A stretch of 64,000 nt of DNA from Comamonadaceae bacterium 2FH (GTDB taxonomy: Bacteria; Pseudomonadota; Gammaproteobacteria; Burkholderiales; Burkholderiaceae_C). The notes under the pieces were generated by a model. That model was not told the origin of the DNA, did not search any database, and saw only the letters and a list, made by a program, of their open reading frames with translations. Position numbers and translations under genes: made by a program. The stretch covers positions 1 to 64,000 of the forward strand of contig SCMQ01000016.1 of the NCBI GenBank assembly GCA_005503335.1, read 5' to 3'. How positions within the stretch are numbered: the stretch's first letter is position 1; every line of letters begins with the position of its first letter. Of the stretch, positions 28,301 to 38,114 are shown piece by piece.

Positions 28301-28407
28301 TGCCACTCCCAGGCCACGCCCGCCGCGAGCAGGCCCGCCACGCCAAGCCCCAGCACCACGGCGATGCGCCGCGGCCGCAGCCAGACAGAGGCAGAACCGC
28401 CGCCCAA
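25321..28407 (-). CDS. large class A penicillin-binding protein (GT51 transglycosylase plus transpeptidase)
   Basis: This 1028-aa bifunctional peptidoglycan synthase is anchored by one N-terminal membrane helix (residues ~12-33). The GT51 domain shows TLAFIENRELL where classical members have EDRxF, then GGSTLATQLEKF and ILLNYLNSLPLG. The transpeptidase has STAK (Ser near 496), SVN (near 602) and KTGT (near 924). The ~320-residue distance between SVN and KTGT is unusually long and contains an extra region around residues 640-850. The only near start is a TTG at 28407, preceded in frame by a stop, and ATG is absent before the membrane helix. The gene sits between Usp and YggT genes on the same strand. 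Confidence 0.85.
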   Translation of the reverse strand: MGGGSASVWLRPRRIAVVLGLGVAGLLAAGVAWEWHSSTLQAKLLSAWAGELSFDLREGPASGNRYPQAGPFDLRMGYTRIPQFALRLSERDYQVAEQAQQSAAMIRYGERGFFPPYHEKTQTGLVVRDCRAAPLFSTQFPLRAYPGYEDIPPLLAETLAFIENRELLTATAPRHNPALEWPRLGRALLDQAISMIDRDHPAAGGSTLATQLEKFRHSPEGRTASVGEKYRQLVSASVRAYLDGEYTEPARRRILLNYLNSLPLGAQRGHGEVIGILDGLRAWYGTDAVGANELLRASANGGPQQAEQARVYRQVVSLLIAQRRPSYYLGAGQGQLAAATDSYLRLLAEAGVIAAPLRDAALQARLSVRESYVAGAAGTEVNDLKAATLARVQLAALLDTSRLYDLDHLDLAVDSTIDGALQKAVTETLRGLRDPERAREAGLIGFQLLERGDPSQLVYSFTLYERGEGVNRVRVQTDNQDQPFDINTGAKLELGSTAKLRALTSYLETVAALHAQLSPLDRQALRAREVAQRDRLTRWAVDHLLAARDRSLPAMLQAAMERRYSASPHESFFTGGGVHSFSNFDRRDDGRIMTVAEAFRGSVNLVFIRLMRDIVQHHMYRGPRAAEQILKDPGHPERVQLLGRFADREGSRFLRGFLAKYQGHAPQQMLEQLVKGLAKPTPVRLAVVYRSWAPEAPFEAFSAFMREHLPADLPRGGEDELRQLYERYAPGRFSLSDRGYLARVHPLELWLLGHLRQHPLATQSQVIAASAEQRQEVYGWLLRSRFKQAQDSRIVQLIEADAFAEIHRSWQRLGFPFDSLVPSYATAIGSSGDRPAALAELVGIIVNDGVRQPAVQLETLHFAADTPYETLLRRRPGEGERVLAPEVTQTLRRAMMDVVEQGTARRLRGVLLGPDGRPLVVGGKTGTGDNRLQAYGPRGVLIGSRVVNRTATFVFFIGDRHFGILTAYVPGLAAEGYRFTSALPVTIVKALAPLLTPALAPAAEAGCAAARRVAMPQLEREARQEAAR

Positions 28408-28453
28408 GGCCTACGCCCTAATGAACCGAGTTGCCAGCCAAGACCAGACCACC

Positions 28454-28891
28454 TCAGCGCGTGATCACCACCAGCACGTTGCAGGGCGAATGCTCGATCA
28501 GCGCCTTGGAGACCGACCCCCGCCACCAGCGCGCCGCCCAGCCGTCCAGATGCTTGTGGCCGACCACGATCAGGTCGGACTCGATGCTGCGGGCGTAGCG
28601 CACGATCTCGTCGACCGCGTCGCCGACCACCACCTCGCCACGCGCCGCCAGCCCGGAATCGGCCAGCCGGCGCAGGCCCACGTCGAGGATGGACTGGTAG
28701 CGCGCGCGCTCGCGCTCCTGCATGCTCTCGTCGTAGAAGCTGCCCTCGGGACCCAGCGCCGTCAGTGCCAGCGGCATCACGGCCAGCAGGAACAGCTCGG
28801 AATGCCCCCATTGCGCCAGGTCATGACAATCGAGCAAGGCCTTCTGACCTGATTCGGAGCCGTCGTAAGCCAACAAAATGCGCTTGTACAT
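28454..28891 (-). CDS. universal stress protein (UspA family)
   Basis: This 145-aa single Usp domain shows ILLAYDGSESGQKAL at the N-terminus, GDAVDEIVRYARSIESDLIV in the centre and VVGHKHLDG ... RGSVSKALIEHSPCNVLVV at the end. The ATP-binding pattern G-2x-G-9x-G-S is only partly kept: the final GS is clear, the second Gly is displaced. ATG at 28891 is preferred over GTG one codon earlier because AGGAGG lies 6 nt before it. The cytoplasmic role is in stress survival. The partner is unknown. Confidence 0.92.
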   Translation of the reverse strand: MYKRILLAYDGSESGQKALLDCHDLAQWGHSELFLLAVMPLALTALGPEGSFYDESMQERERARYQSILDVGLRRLADSGLAARGEVVVGDAVDEIVRYARSIESDLIVVGHKHLDGWAARWWRGSVSKALIEHSPCNVLVVITR

Positions 28892-28993
28892 CACACACCT
28901 CCTGCCTTGTAAGCCATGCGCCCGTCGGGCCAGGGTTCAAGCATAGACCCTTGGCAGATGCCGTGCAATCGAGCGCCTCTCATCGAGCGCATC

Positions 28994-29470
28994 TCATGCG
29001 GCGACGGGGTTGACCGGCAGGAACAGGCTTTCCTTGACCTCCTCCATCACCACATAGCTGTGCGACTGGGCCGTGACGGGGATCTTCCTGAGTATGCTGC
29101 CCAAGAGGTCCCGGTACTCGCTCATCGCGCTCAGGCGCGCCTTGACCAGGTAGTCGAAGCTGCCCGAGACCAGGTGGCACTCCATGACCTCGGGCACGTG
29201 CAGCAGCTCCTTGCGCACCTTGTCGAACACCTCGCCCGACTTGGACGACAGCGTGATCTCCACGAACACCAGCAGGGTCTTGCCCAGGGCGCGCGGGTCC
29301 ACGCGGGCGTAGTAGCCGCTGATCACGCCCTCGCGCTCCATGCGCTTGACGCGCTCCGAGCAGGGCGAGGTCGACAGGCCGATCTGCTCGGCCAGCTCGG
29401 TCATCGAGATGCGGCCCTGGCGCTGCAGGATGTCGAGGATTTTGCGGTCGATCCGGTCGAGTTCGGTCAT
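28994..29470 (-). CDS. Lrp/AsnC-family regulator (probable controller of dadA-alr)
   Basis: This 158-aa leucine-responsive-type regulator has an N-terminal winged helix TELDRIDRKILDILQRQGR ... LAEQIGLSTSPCSERVKRME, with GVISGYYARVDPRALG leading into the RAM ligand-binding domain. MECHLVSGSFDYLVKARL is the classic Lrp effector segment. The start at MTELDRID (29470) is preceded by GGAAG. It is divergent from dadA by 130 bp of AT-rich DNA, the arrangement seen for DadR/Lrp control of D-alanine catabolism, so that target is likely. Confidence 0.92.
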   Translation of the reverse strand: MTELDRIDRKILDILQRQGRISMTELAEQIGLSTSPCSERVKRMEREGVISGYYARVDPRALGKTLLVFVEITLSSKSGEVFDKVRKELLHVPEVMECHLVSGSFDYLVKARLSAMSEYRDLLGSILRKIPVTAQSHSYVVMEEVKESLFLPVNPVAA

Positions 29471-29600
29471 TTCACTTCCAGGCGGCAGATTTACCAAAGA
29501 TTTTTAGCCGAATCAGCTTTAATATCAATTTATTTCAGTGATTTTTACTGCAATCAAGTCAATAAACTTGCCTATATCGTCGAACTGAGTGAGATTGACC
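29471..29600. promoter_or_regulatory. AT-rich divergent regulatory region, lrp-like / dadA
   Basis: This 130-bp stretch is far richer in A+T than its surroundings (AGATTTTTAGCC, TTTAATATCAATTTATTT). It contains CAGT-GATTTTT-ACTG at 29536-29550, an imperfect operator-like palindrome. Lrp-family proteins favour such bendable sequence. It should hold both promoters. Confidence 0.6.
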
Positions 29601-30911
29601 ATGAAAGTCATTGTCCTGGGCGGAGGCGTCATCGGCACCAGCACCGCCTACTACCTCGCGCGCTCCGGCGCCCAGGTGACGCTGCTGGACCGGCAAAGCG
29701 GCCCGGCGCAGGAGACCAGCTTCGCCAATGCCGGCCAGGTCTCGCCGGGCTACTCCACGCCCTGGGCCGCGCCCGGCATCCCGCTCAAGGCGCTCAAATG
29801 GCTGTTCCAGCAGCATGCGCCGCTGGCGATCCGCCCGGACGGCAGCCTGTTCCAGCTGCGCTGGATGGCCGCGATGCTGCGCAACTGCACGCCGCAGCGC
29901 TACGCGCAGAACAAGGAGCGCATGATGCGCATCGCCGAATACAGCCGCGACTGCCTGCGCCAGCTGCGCGCCGACACCGGCATACAGTACGAGCAGCGCA
30001 GCCAGGGCACGCTGCAGCTGTTTCGCAGCCCGTCCCAGCTCGAGGCCGCGCGGCGCGACATGGCGGTGCTCGACGAATGCGGCGTGCCCTATGCCCTGCT
30101 CGAGCGCGAGGCCCTGCCCCAGGTGGAGCCTGGACTGGCCCGCAGGCTGGACAGTCTGGCCGGCGGCCTGCACCTGCCCAACGACGAGACCGGCGACTGC
30201 CATTTGTTCAGCGAGGCCCTGTCCGGCCTGGCCCGCGGCCTGGGCGCGGACTTGCGCTTCGACCAAAGCGTGGCGCAGCTGCTCACGCAGGGCGGCCGCA
30301 TCACGGGCGTGCGCCTGAGCGGGGCCGATGGCGAGGTGCTGACGGCCGACCGCTACGTGCTGGCCTTCGGCAGCTACTCGCGCGAGATGCTGGCGCCGCT
30401 GGGCCTGGACCTGCCGGTCTACCCGGTCAAGGGCTATTCGCTGACCCTGCCCCTGCTCGATGCGGAAGCGGCGCCGCAGTCCACCGTGCTGGACGAGACC
30501 TACAAGGTGGCGGTGACGCGCTTCGACGACCGCATCCGCGTCGGTGGCATGGCCGAGCTCGGCGGCTTCGACCTGCGCCTGGACCCGCGCCGGCGCGCCA
30601 CGCTGGAGAAGGTGGTGAGCGAGCTGTTCCCGGGCGGCGACCTCGCGCGCGGCGAGTTCTGGACCGGCCTGCGCCCCATGACGCCCGACGGCACGCCCAT
30701 CGTCGGCGGCACGGCCTACGACAACCTGTTCCTCAACACCGGCCACGGCACCCTGGGCTGGACCATGGCCTGCGGCAGCGGCAAGCTGGTGGCCGACCTG
30801 GTGACCGGCCGGCGCCCCGACATCAGCACCGCGGGCCTGTCGCTGGCTCGCTATGCAGGCAAGGGCGGCGCCGCGCCTGCGGGCCGGCGCCCCGCAGGGG
30901 CGGCCGCATGA
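29601..30911 (+). CDS. dadA: D-amino acid dehydrogenase
   Basis: This 436-aa membrane-associated flavoprotein oxidatively deaminates D-amino acids, chiefly D-alanine to pyruvate. The N-terminal FAD site is [39 protein letters not shown] near residue 45 and [16 protein letters not shown] and [17 protein letters not shown] near the C-terminus are DadA signatures. It is followed with a 4-nt overlap by alanine racemase, so the pair converts L-alanine to pyruvate through D-alanine. The divergent Lrp-type gene probably induces it. Confidence 0.96.
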   Translation: MKVIVLGGGVIGTSTAYYLARSGAQVTLLDRQSGPAQETSFANAGQVSPGYSTPWAAPGIPLKALKWLFQQHAPLAIRPDGSLFQLRWMAAMLRNCTPQRYAQNKERMMRIAEYSRDCLRQLRADTGIQYEQRSQGTLQLFRSPSQLEAARRDMAVLDECGVPYALLEREALPQVEPGLARRLDSLAGGLHLPNDETGDCHLFSEALSGLARGLGADLRFDQSVAQLLTQGGRITGVRLSGADGEVLTADRYVLAFGSYSREMLAPLGLDLPVYPVKGYSLTLPLLDAEAAPQSTVLDETYKVAVTRFDDRIRVGGMAELGGFDLRLDPRRRATLEKVVSELFPGGDLARGEFWTGLRPMTPDGTPIVGGTAYDNLFLNTGHGTLGWTMACGSGKLVADLVTGRRPDISTAGLSLARYAGKGGAAPAGRRPAGAAA

Positions 30912-31978
30912 GCCGTCCCGCGCGCGCACTGATCGACCTGGCGGCCCTGCGTCACAACTACCGCCTGGCGCACCAGCGGCATGGCGGGCGGGCCCTGGCC
31001 GTGCTCAAGGCCAACGCCTACGGCCACGGCGCAGTGCGCTGTGCCCAGGCGCTGGCGCCGCTGGCCGACGGCTTCGCGGTCGCCTTCCTCGAGGAGGCGC
31101 TGGCGCTGCGCGAGGCCGGCATCCGCGCCCCCATCCTGCTGCTCGAGGGCGTGTTCGCCGCTCGCGATTTCGAGGCCGTGCACCGGCACGGGCTCTGGAC
31201 CGTGGTGCACCACGCCGAGCAGATCCGCATGATCGAGCTCAGCGAGGCGCCGCCAGCCAGCCTGCGCGTCTGGCTCAAGCTCGACTCGGGCATGCACCGC
31301 GCGGGCTTCGCGCCGCAGGCCCTGCGCGAGGCCCATGCGCGCCTCATGGCCAGCGGCAAGCTGGACCGTCCGCCGGTGCTGATGAGCCATTTCGCGCGCG
31401 CCGACGAGCCCGAGGTCCAGGCCACGCGCCGCCAGCTCGAGGTCTTCGGCGCGGCCACCGCGGGCCTGGCCGGCGAGACCAGCCTGTGCAATTCGGCCGG
31501 CCTGCTGGCCTGGCCCGAGGCGCATGGCGACTGGGCACGCCCCGGCATCCTGCTCTACGGCGCCGACCCGCTGGGCGGCGGCCACGGCCTGCGCCCGGTC
31601 ATGCGGCTGAGCAGCGAAGTGTTTGCCGTGCGCCAGCTGGCGCCGGGCGAGGCCCTGGGCTACGGCGGCAGCTTCGTCGCCGACCAGCCCACACGCGTGG
31701 GCCTGGTCGCCCTGGGCTATGCCGACGGCTACCCGCGCAGCGCGCCCACCGGCACGCCCTTGGCCGTGGACGGCCAGGCCTCGCGCACCCTGGGGCGGGT
31801 CTCGATGGACATGATGACGGTGGACCTCAGCCAGCTGCCCGAAGCCGGCCTGGGCAGCCAAGTGGAGCTATGGGGCCCGCAAGTCGACGTCAACCAGGTC
31901 GCGCAGCGCGCCGGCACCATCGCCTACGAGCTGCTGTGCAACGTCAAGCGGGCGCCGCTGGCCTACCAGGACAGCTAG
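30908..31978 (+). CDS. alr: alanine racemase (catabolic DadX type)
   Basis: This 356-aa PLP-dependent enzyme interconverts L- and D-alanine. The PLP lysine is K34 in [13 protein letters not shown]. The catalytic Tyr region is [12 protein letters not shown], and [16 protein letters not shown] [12 protein letters not shown] is also conserved. The ATG overlaps the dadA stop (ATGA), which implies coupling and the catabolic (dadX) role rather than cell-wall supply. The stop codon lies only 3 nt from the stop of the convergent M81 gene. Confidence 0.95.
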   Translation: MSRPARALIDLAALRHNYRLAHQRHGGRALAVLKANAYGHGAVRCAQALAPLADGFAVAFLEEALALREAGIRAPILLLEGVFAARDFEAVHRHGLWTVVHHAEQIRMIELSEAPPASLRVWLKLDSGMHRAGFAPQALREAHARLMASGKLDRPPVLMSHFARADEPEVQATRRQLEVFGAATAGLAGETSLCNSAGLLAWPEAHGDWARPGILLYGADPLGGGHGLRPVMRLSSEVFAVRQLAPGEALGYGGSFVADQPTRVGLVALGYADGYPRSAPTGTPLAVDGQASRTLGRVSMDMMTVDLSQLPEAGLGSQVELWGPQVDVNQVAQRAGTIAYELLCNVKRAPLAYQDS

Positions 31979-31981
31979 GCC

Positions 31982-33454
31982 TCAGATCGCATCCAGCGGG
32001 TACACGGGGCGCCGCACGGCGGTGAAGGGGAACAGCGCGTAGTCCGAGCTCGTCACGCCCGGGCTGTCGCACTCGACCAGCGCCGCCGCCAGCGGCTCGA
32101 ACACCGGGCGGCAGTACATGCGCGACTTGAGCAGCAGGAAGCGATGGGCGCGCGGATCCACGCCCACGCAGCCGAACACGCCGAGGTCCCAGGGCTCGTG
32201 CGTGCGCTCGGTGACCACGATCTGTGCCTTCCCGGTGTCGAACAGCACGGTGCGCCCCATGCCGCAGCGCTGGCCGGTGTAGGTCGGTCCGCTCACGGTG
32301 TACTCGCCGTCGCTGATCGCGCGCACGGTGCCGCTCAGCACGACCGGCTGCCTGGCGATGCCCAGGCTGGCCAGCGGCACCTTGTTGCCCAGGGCGATGC
32401 GGACCCGCGCATCCTGCCCGGCCCGGACCAGCTCGTCCACGGCCTGCGGGTCGCACAGCGGGCCGACGGCGATGTCCTCCAGCCCCTGGGCCAGGGCGGC
32501 CTGCAGCACGTCCATGGTGTCGCAGGTGCCGCCGGACATGCAGTTGTCGCCATGGTCCAGCAGCAGCACCGGACGCTCGGCGCCCTCGGCCAGTTGCCGG
32601 GCGCGCGCCAGCGACTCGTGCAGCGGCTCGCTGCGGTAGACGAACTGCCCGCGGCTGGCCCAGATCTGCTCGGCGATGCGGTCCGCCGCCGCCTGGGCGG
32701 CGCGCGCGCCCTCGGGCGACGCCGCGCCGGTGACCACCACGCTGACGCAGGGTGCGGCGATGTCGGCCAGCGCGAAGCCGGCAAAGACCGAGACCGCGGC
32801 CAGGCCCTCGCGCTCGGCGGCGCGCGCGGCCGCCACCGCGCGCTGCATGGCCCCGTTCAGGGTCGTGCTGCGCAGCGTGTGGCTCATCAGCGGCAGCTGG
32901 CGCCAGCGCACCGTGCAGCCGCCCTGCCCCTGCAACATGGCCAGCAGCAGGCGCCCGGCATGCTCGCCGGTCTCGTACATGTCCACATGCGGATAGGTCT
33001 TGAAGCCCACGATGACGTCGGCATGCTCGACGATCTTGGGCGTGAGGTTGGCGTGCAGGTCCAGCGCCACGCCGATCGGCACGCCCGGCGCGGCCGCGCG
33101 CAGCCGGGCCAACAGCTCACCCTCGCCGTCGGCGCTGTTCTCCGCGACCATGGCGCCATGCAGGTCGAGCAGGATCGCGTCGCAGCCCGGCGCGGCCGCG
33201 ACGATGCGCCCGCACAGCGCGTCGTAGGCCTGGGCCTGCACCGGCCCGCTGGGATTGGCCGCGGCCGACACCGGCGTGACCAGGGTCGCGCCCAGGCGCT
33301 CGGCCTGCTCGATGAAGGCGGACATGGCGGTGCGCATGCCCTTTTGCGCGCGGTAGGCGGCCTCGTCCCAGGCCGGCTCGAAAGCCGCCAGCGGGGTGGG
33401 CACGGGCGAGAAGGTGTTGGTCTCGTGGTTGAGGCGGGCGATCAGGATTCTCAT
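31982..33454 (-). CDS. M81-family metallopeptidase (MlrC-like)
   Basis: This 490-aa zinc enzyme is related to microcystinase C (MlrC), which cleaves linear peptides from microcystin. The N-terminus MRILIARLNHETNTFSP contains the conserved HET segment. ILLDLHGAMVAE and ALDLHANLTPKI provide further metal or active-site residues. The C-terminal MlrC domain includes LLLDHGDNCMSGGTCDT. It overlaps the M20 hydrolase gene by 4 nt (ATGA) and ends a seven-gene operon with a Liv-type importer. The true substrate is unlikely to be microcystin. A small amide or peptide delivered by the transporter is more plausible. Confidence 0.9.
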   Translation of the reverse strand: MRILIARLNHETNTFSPVPTPLAAFEPAWDEAAYRAQKGMRTAMSAFIEQAERLGATLVTPVSAAANPSGPVQAQAYDALCGRIVAAAPGCDAILLDLHGAMVAENSADGEGELLARLRAAAPGVPIGVALDLHANLTPKIVEHADVIVGFKTYPHVDMYETGEHAGRLLLAMLQGQGGCTVRWRQLPLMSHTLRSTTLNGAMQRAVAAARAAEREGLAAVSVFAGFALADIAAPCVSVVVTGAASPEGARAAQAAADRIAEQIWASRGQFVYRSEPLHESLARARQLAEGAERPVLLLDHGDNCMSGGTCDTMDVLQAALAQGLEDIAVGPLCDPQAVDELVRAGQDARVRIALGNKVPLASLGIARQPVVLSGTVRAISDGEYTVSGPTYTGQRCGMGRTVLFDTGKAQIVVTERTHEPWDLGVFGCVGVDPRAHRFLLLKSRMYCRPVFEPLAAALVECDSPGVTSSDYALFPFTAVRRPVYPLDAI

Positions 33455-34725
33455 GCGGCGACTCCCGCGCTGCGCAGCATGGCCTGCAGCAGCACGTTGC
33501 AGCCAGCCTCCAGATGCTCGGGCCTGGCATCCTCGATCTCGTTGTGGCTGATGCCGTCGGCGCAGGGCACGAAGATCATGGCCGCCGGCGCGACGCGCGC
33601 GAGGTAGACCGCGTCGTGGCCGGCGCCGCTGACCAGGTCCATGGTGCTCAGGCCCAGCGCCGCGGCGCCCTCGCGCACCGCCTCGACGAGCTCGGGGGCG
33701 AAGGGCTGGGGCGGAAAATACACCACCGGTTCGATGGCTATGGCCACGTTTCGCTCTCTGGCGATGCGCGCGCCGGCCTCGCGCAGGGCCGCGTCCATCT
33801 CGCCGAGCTGTGCGTCGTCGGCCGCGCGCAGGTCCACGCTCAGGCGCACCCGCCCCGGGATCACGTTGCGCGAATTCGGAAACACCTCCAGCGAACCCAC
33901 CGTGCCGCGCCCGTGCGGCGGGCGCGCCTGCGCGATGCGGTTCACCTCGGCCACCAGCCCGCTCGCGGCCAGCAGCGCGTCGCGCCGCAGCGCCATGGGC
34001 GTGGGCCCGGCATGGGCCTCCATGCCCTGCACCACCACGTCGTACCAGCGCTGGCCCAGCGCGGCCTGGACCACGCCGATCACGCGCTCATGCGCCTCGA
34101 GCACCGGCCCCTGCTCGATATGGGCCTCGAAGTACGCGCCCACCGGCGGCGCGCTGCCGCGCGGCCCGGCATAGCCGATCGCCGCCAGCGCCTCGGCCAC
34201 GCTCGTACCCTGGGCATCGCGCTGCGCCAGCGCATGCTCGAGCGTGAAGGCGCCGGCAAACACGCCCGAGCCCATCATGACCGGCACGAAGCGCGAGCCC
34301 TCCTCGTTGGTCCAGACCGCGACCTCGATCGGCGCCTCGGTCACGAGGCCGGCCTCGTTGAGGCAGCGCACCACCTCGAGCCCGGCCATGACGCCGTAGT
34401 TGCCGTCGAACTTGCCGCCGGTCGGCTGGGTGTCGATATGGCTGCCGGTCATCACGGCGGGCAGGTCCTCGCGCCGCCCGGGCCGCCGGGCGAAGATGTT
34501 GCCGATCGCGTCGACGCGCACCGTGCAGCCCGCCGCCTCGGCCCAGCGCACGAACAGGTCGCGGCCCTGGCCGTCCAGCTCGGTCAGCGCCAGCCGGCAC
34601 ACGCCGCCCTTGGGCGTGGCGCCGATCCGGGCCAGGTCCATCAGCGACTGCCACAGGCGCGCGCCATCGACGCGCAGCCGGCTGGCCTGCGCCGCGGCGG
34701 AAGCTTCAACCACCTTGCTCATCAT
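33451..34725 (-). CDS. M20-family Zn hydrolase (N-carbamoyl amino acid / beta-ureidopropionase type)
   Basis: This 424-aa binuclear metal amidohydrolase is of the AmaB/HyuC/allantoate amidohydrolase group. Metal ligands are seen in GSHIDTQPTGGKFDGNYGV and TNEEGSRF, with a third group in FEAHIEQGPVLE. The dimerisation segment has QGMEAHAGPTPMALRRD, and VSGAGHDAVYLAR completes the active site. Such enzymes remove carbamoyl groups from N-carbamoyl L- or beta-amino acids. It is coupled to M81 and 21 nt behind livF-like. The ATG one codon downstream (34722) has better spacing from AAAGGA and may be the real start. Confidence 0.88.
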   Translation of the reverse strand: MMSKVVEASAAAQASRLRVDGARLWQSLMDLARIGATPKGGVCRLALTELDGQGRDLFVRWAEAAGCTVRVDAIGNIFARRPGRREDLPAVMTGSHIDTQPTGGKFDGNYGVMAGLEVVRCLNEAGLVTEAPIEVAVWTNEEGSRFVPVMMGSGVFAGAFTLEHALAQRDAQGTSVAEALAAIGYAGPRGSAPPVGAYFEAHIEQGPVLEAHERVIGVVQAALGQRWYDVVVQGMEAHAGPTPMALRRDALLAASGLVAEVNRIAQARPPHGRGTVGSLEVFPNSRNVIPGRVRLSVDLRAADDAQLGEMDAALREAGARIARERNVAIAIEPVVYFPPQPFAPELVEAVREGAAALGLSTMDLVSGAGHDAVYLARVAPAAMIFVPCADGISHNEIEDARPEHLEAGCNVLLQAMLRSAGVAA

Positions 34726-34746
34726 CGTTCCTTTGTGTTTCGAAAT

Positions 34747-35444
<698 letters not shown>

Positions 35445-35445
<1 letters not shown>

Positions 35446-36215
35446 CACGCCTTGCCTCCCGTGATCATGTTGCCCAGGTAGGCCGCGCGCACGCGTTCGT
35501 CGCTGCGGATCTCGTGCGGCAGGCCTTCGGCCAGCACCCGCCCCTGCTGCATCACCGTGACGGTGTCGGAAATGTCCATGACGATGTCCATGTTGTGTTC
35601 TATCAGCACCACCGTGTGCTCGTCGCGCAGCCCCGCGATCAGCCGCTTCATCTCCTGCAGGTCGTCGATGCCCATGCCGGAGGTCGGTTCGTCGAGGAAG
35701 ATGGCCTTGGGGCGCGCCGCCAGCGCCATGCCGACTTCGAGCCGGCGCTGCTGCCCATGCGAAAGCGCGCCGGCCAGCGTGTCGGCAAAGCGCGCCAGGC
35801 CCAGGCGATCGAGCACGCGCGCCACGGTGTCGGCGCTGGCGCGCGCACCCAGGGGCGCGTGCCAGCAGTTCAGGGCCTGGCGCGGCGCCACGCCCTGCGC
35901 CGCGAGACGCAGGTTCTCGCGCACCGTGAGGCTCAGGAACAGGCTGGTCACCTGGAACGAGCGGGCCATGCCGCGGCGCACGCGGCGGTGGTCCGGCTCA
36001 CGTGTGACATCGTGGCCATCGAACAGGATGCGCCCCGCGCTGACCGACTTGGTGCCGGTGAGCATGTGGAACAGCGTGGTCTTGCCGGCGCCGTTCGGGC
36101 CGATGACCGAGTGCACGGTGTTCGCGCGCACCTTCAGGTCTACGCCTCCGAGCGCCGCGAACTTGTCATAGCGTTTTTCGATGGCAATGCCTTCGAGCAA
36201 GATAGGCGCGTTCAT
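35445..36215 (-). CDS. branched-chain-type ABC transporter ATP-binding protein (LivG-like)
   Basis: This 256-aa ATPase has Walker A GPNGAGKTTLFHML, the signature region LSHGQQRRLEVGMAL (the second Ser/Gly position reads SHG rather than SGG) and Walker B KAIFLDEPTSGMG. The C-terminus HEIRSDERVRAAYLG is typical of LivG proteins. The start MNAPILLEGI at 36215 overlaps the permease stop by 4 nt. It is part of the coupled Liv-type operon. Confidence 0.93.
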
Positions 36216-37201
36216 GCACGCTCTCCTTGTGAACCGGCCACGGGGGCGGACCTGCCGCGCGGCAACAGCGCGCCCAGCTTTTCGCACAGGCCCCACAGGC
36301 CGCGCTGCATGCCCAGGCTGACGGCGATCAGCACCAGGCCGAGCAGCAGCAGCCAGCGCGGCCACAGGGTGGACAGCCAGTCCGCCAGCAGCAGGTAGAA
36401 GGCCGAGCCCAGCACCGAGGCGAACAGGTTGCCGGTGCCGCCGATCACGGTCATCACGAGGATCATCTCGCTGGTGTGGTATTCGGCGTTGGACAGCGGC
36501 GCGATGCCGGTCATCATCGCGTGCAGGCCGCCGGCCAGGCCGGTCACGGCGCCGGAGATCACGAAGGCCTGCAGCTTGAGCAGCTTGAGGTCGTAGCCGA
36601 TGGCGCCGGCGCGCTCCTCGTTGTCGCGCACCGCGAGCAGCGTGCGGCCGAAGATGGAGCGCGACACGCGCAGCAACAGCCAGAACGCGGCCAGGAACAG
36701 CACCGCGACGAAACCGTAGTACTGCCAGGGCGAGACCAGCGGCCACAGGGTCTGGCCGAAGGCGGTGAGCGAGGGCCGCGGGATGTCGAGCAGGCCGTTG
36801 TCGCCGCCCGTGAGGCCGGTGGCGGTGTAGGCGATGAAATAGAACATCTGCGCGAACGCCAGCGTCAGCATCACGAAATAGGTGCCGCGCTGGCGTATCG
36901 CCACCCAGCCGACGACGGCGGCGCCGAGCGCGCCCATCGCCGTGGCCAGCACCAGGGCCAGCGGCATCGGCAGCGGCCAGCGCGTGAGGGTCAGCGCCAG
37001 CGTATAGCTGCCCAGGCCGAAGAAGATACCCTGGCCGAACGAGAGCAGGCCGGTGAAGCCGAGCAGCAGGTTGCAGCCCATGGCCGCGAGCGCAAAGATC
37101 AGCACCTCGCTGGCCAGGGACCCCGAGTGCAGGGTCAGCGGCATGGCCAGCACCACGGCCAGTGCCAGCAGCAGGGGGGCGTGCTTTTTCATGGGAATCA
37201 T
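36212..37201 (-). CDS. branched-chain-type ABC transporter permease (LivM-like)
   Basis: This 329-aa inner-membrane permease has eight or more hydrophobic segments. The LivM signature NLLLGFTGLLSFGQGIFFGLG lies near residue 45 and VRDNEERAGAIGYDLKLLKL marks the conserved cytoplasmic loop. Two starts are possible: ATG at 37201, which overlaps the LivH-like stop as ATGA, or ATG at 37192 with better spacing from GGAAAGG. The overlap pattern of the operon favours 37201. Confidence 0.92.
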   Translation of the reverse strand: MIPMKKHAPLLLALAVVLAMPLTLHSGSLASEVLIFALAAMGCNLLLGFTGLLSFGQGIFFGLGSYTLALTLTRWPLPMPLALVLATAMGALGAAVVGWVAIRQRGTYFVMLTLAFAQMFYFIAYTATGLTGGDNGLLDIPRPSLTAFGQTLWPLVSPWQYYGFVAVLFLAAFWLLLRVSRSIFGRTLLAVRDNEERAGAIGYDLKLLKLQAFVISGAVTGLAGGLHAMMTGIAPLSNAEYHTSEMILVMTVIGGTGNLFASVLGSAFYLLLADWLSTLWPRWLLLLGLVLIAVSLGMQRGLWGLCEKLGALLPRGRSAPVAGSQGERA

Positions 37202-38058
37202 CCTTTCCTGCCCAGCAGGCCATGCGGGCGCAGCAGCAATACCGCCGCCATGGCGACGTAGATCATCAGCCGGGCGCCCTCGGGCCACAGCGTGCTCATC
37301 ACGCTCTGCACCACGCCGATCAGCAGGCCGCCGGCCAGCGCGCCGGCGAAGCTGCCCATGCCACCCACCACCACGATGACGAAGGCCACGCCCAGCGCCT
37401 CCATGCCCATGAAGGGCTCGGCGCCGCGAATCGGCGCCGCCAGCACCCCGGCCAGCGCCGCCGTCGCGGCGCCCAGGCCGAACACCAGGCTGAAGATGCG
37501 CAGCACGTTGGTGCCCAGCAGCGACACCATTTCGGTGGACTCGCTGCCGGCGCGCACCGCGCTGCCCAGCCGCGTGCCTTCCAGGACGTACCACAGCAGC
37601 GCCGCCAGCACCGCGGTGAAGGCAATCACGAACAGGCGGTACTTGGGATAGACGAAGCCGCCCCACATGACCACGCCCTGCAGCAGATCGGGCACGGCAA
37701 CGCTGTCGCCCAGCGGCCCCCATTGCAGGATCACGAGCTCCTGGATGGCCAGCGCCAGGCCCACCGTCACCAGGATGTGGAACTCGTGCGCCTTGGCGTA
37801 GACATGGCGCAGCAGCAGTTTCTCGGCCAGCCAGCCCAGCGCGCCGACCACCAGGGGCACGACAGCCAGCGCGAGCCAGAAGCTCATGCCCCAGCGCGTC
37901 ATCTGGAAGCAGAAGTAGGCGCCGAGCAGGTAGAAGGCGCCGTGCGCGAAGTTGACGAAGCGCAGCAGCCCGAAGACGATGGACAGGCCCACGGCGAGCA
38001 GGAAGTACAACATCCCTATGCCGACGCCGTTGATGACCTGAAGCAGGTAGATGTTCAT
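37198..38058 (-). CDS. branched-chain-type ABC transporter permease (LivH-like)
   Basis: This 286-aa inner-membrane permease begins MNIYLLQVINGVGIGMLYF and contains LSIVFGLLRFVNFAHGAFYLLG, the LivH hallmark, near residue 30. GLGAATAALAGVLAAP and GGMGSFAGALAGGLLIG near residues 195-245 are the conserved coupling and helix segments. It is 56 nt after the receptor gene and overlaps the LivM-like gene by 4 nt. Confidence 0.93.
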   Translation of the reverse strand: MNIYLLQVINGVGIGMLYFLLAVGLSIVFGLLRFVNFAHGAFYLLGAYFCFQMTRWGMSFWLALAVVPLVVGALGWLAEKLLLRHVYAKAHEFHILVTVGLALAIQELVILQWGPLGDSVAVPDLLQGVVMWGGFVYPKYRLFVIAFTAVLAALLWYVLEGTRLGSAVRAGSESTEMVSLLGTNVLRIFSLVFGLGAATAALAGVLAAPIRGAEPFMGMEALGVAFVIVVVGGMGSFAGALAGGLLIGVVQSVMSTLWPEGARLMIYVAMAAVLLLRPHGLLGRKG

Positions 38059-38114
38059 GTGATGCCCGAAACGAAGTGAATCCCTGGCGCACGGCCCAAA
38101 GGCCGCGCCCCGGA

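Noticed and set aside
24729..28891. YggT, PBP and Usp genes as part of the cyanophycin system
   Set aside because: They are convergent with cphA, separated by a strong terminator, and their families have envelope or stress roles. Adjacency alone is not enough.
31982..33454. Calling the M81 gene a microcystin-degrading mlrC
   Set aside because: mlrA, mlrB and mlrD are absent and the gene is embedded in a transporter and M20 hydrolase operon, so only the family name is supported.
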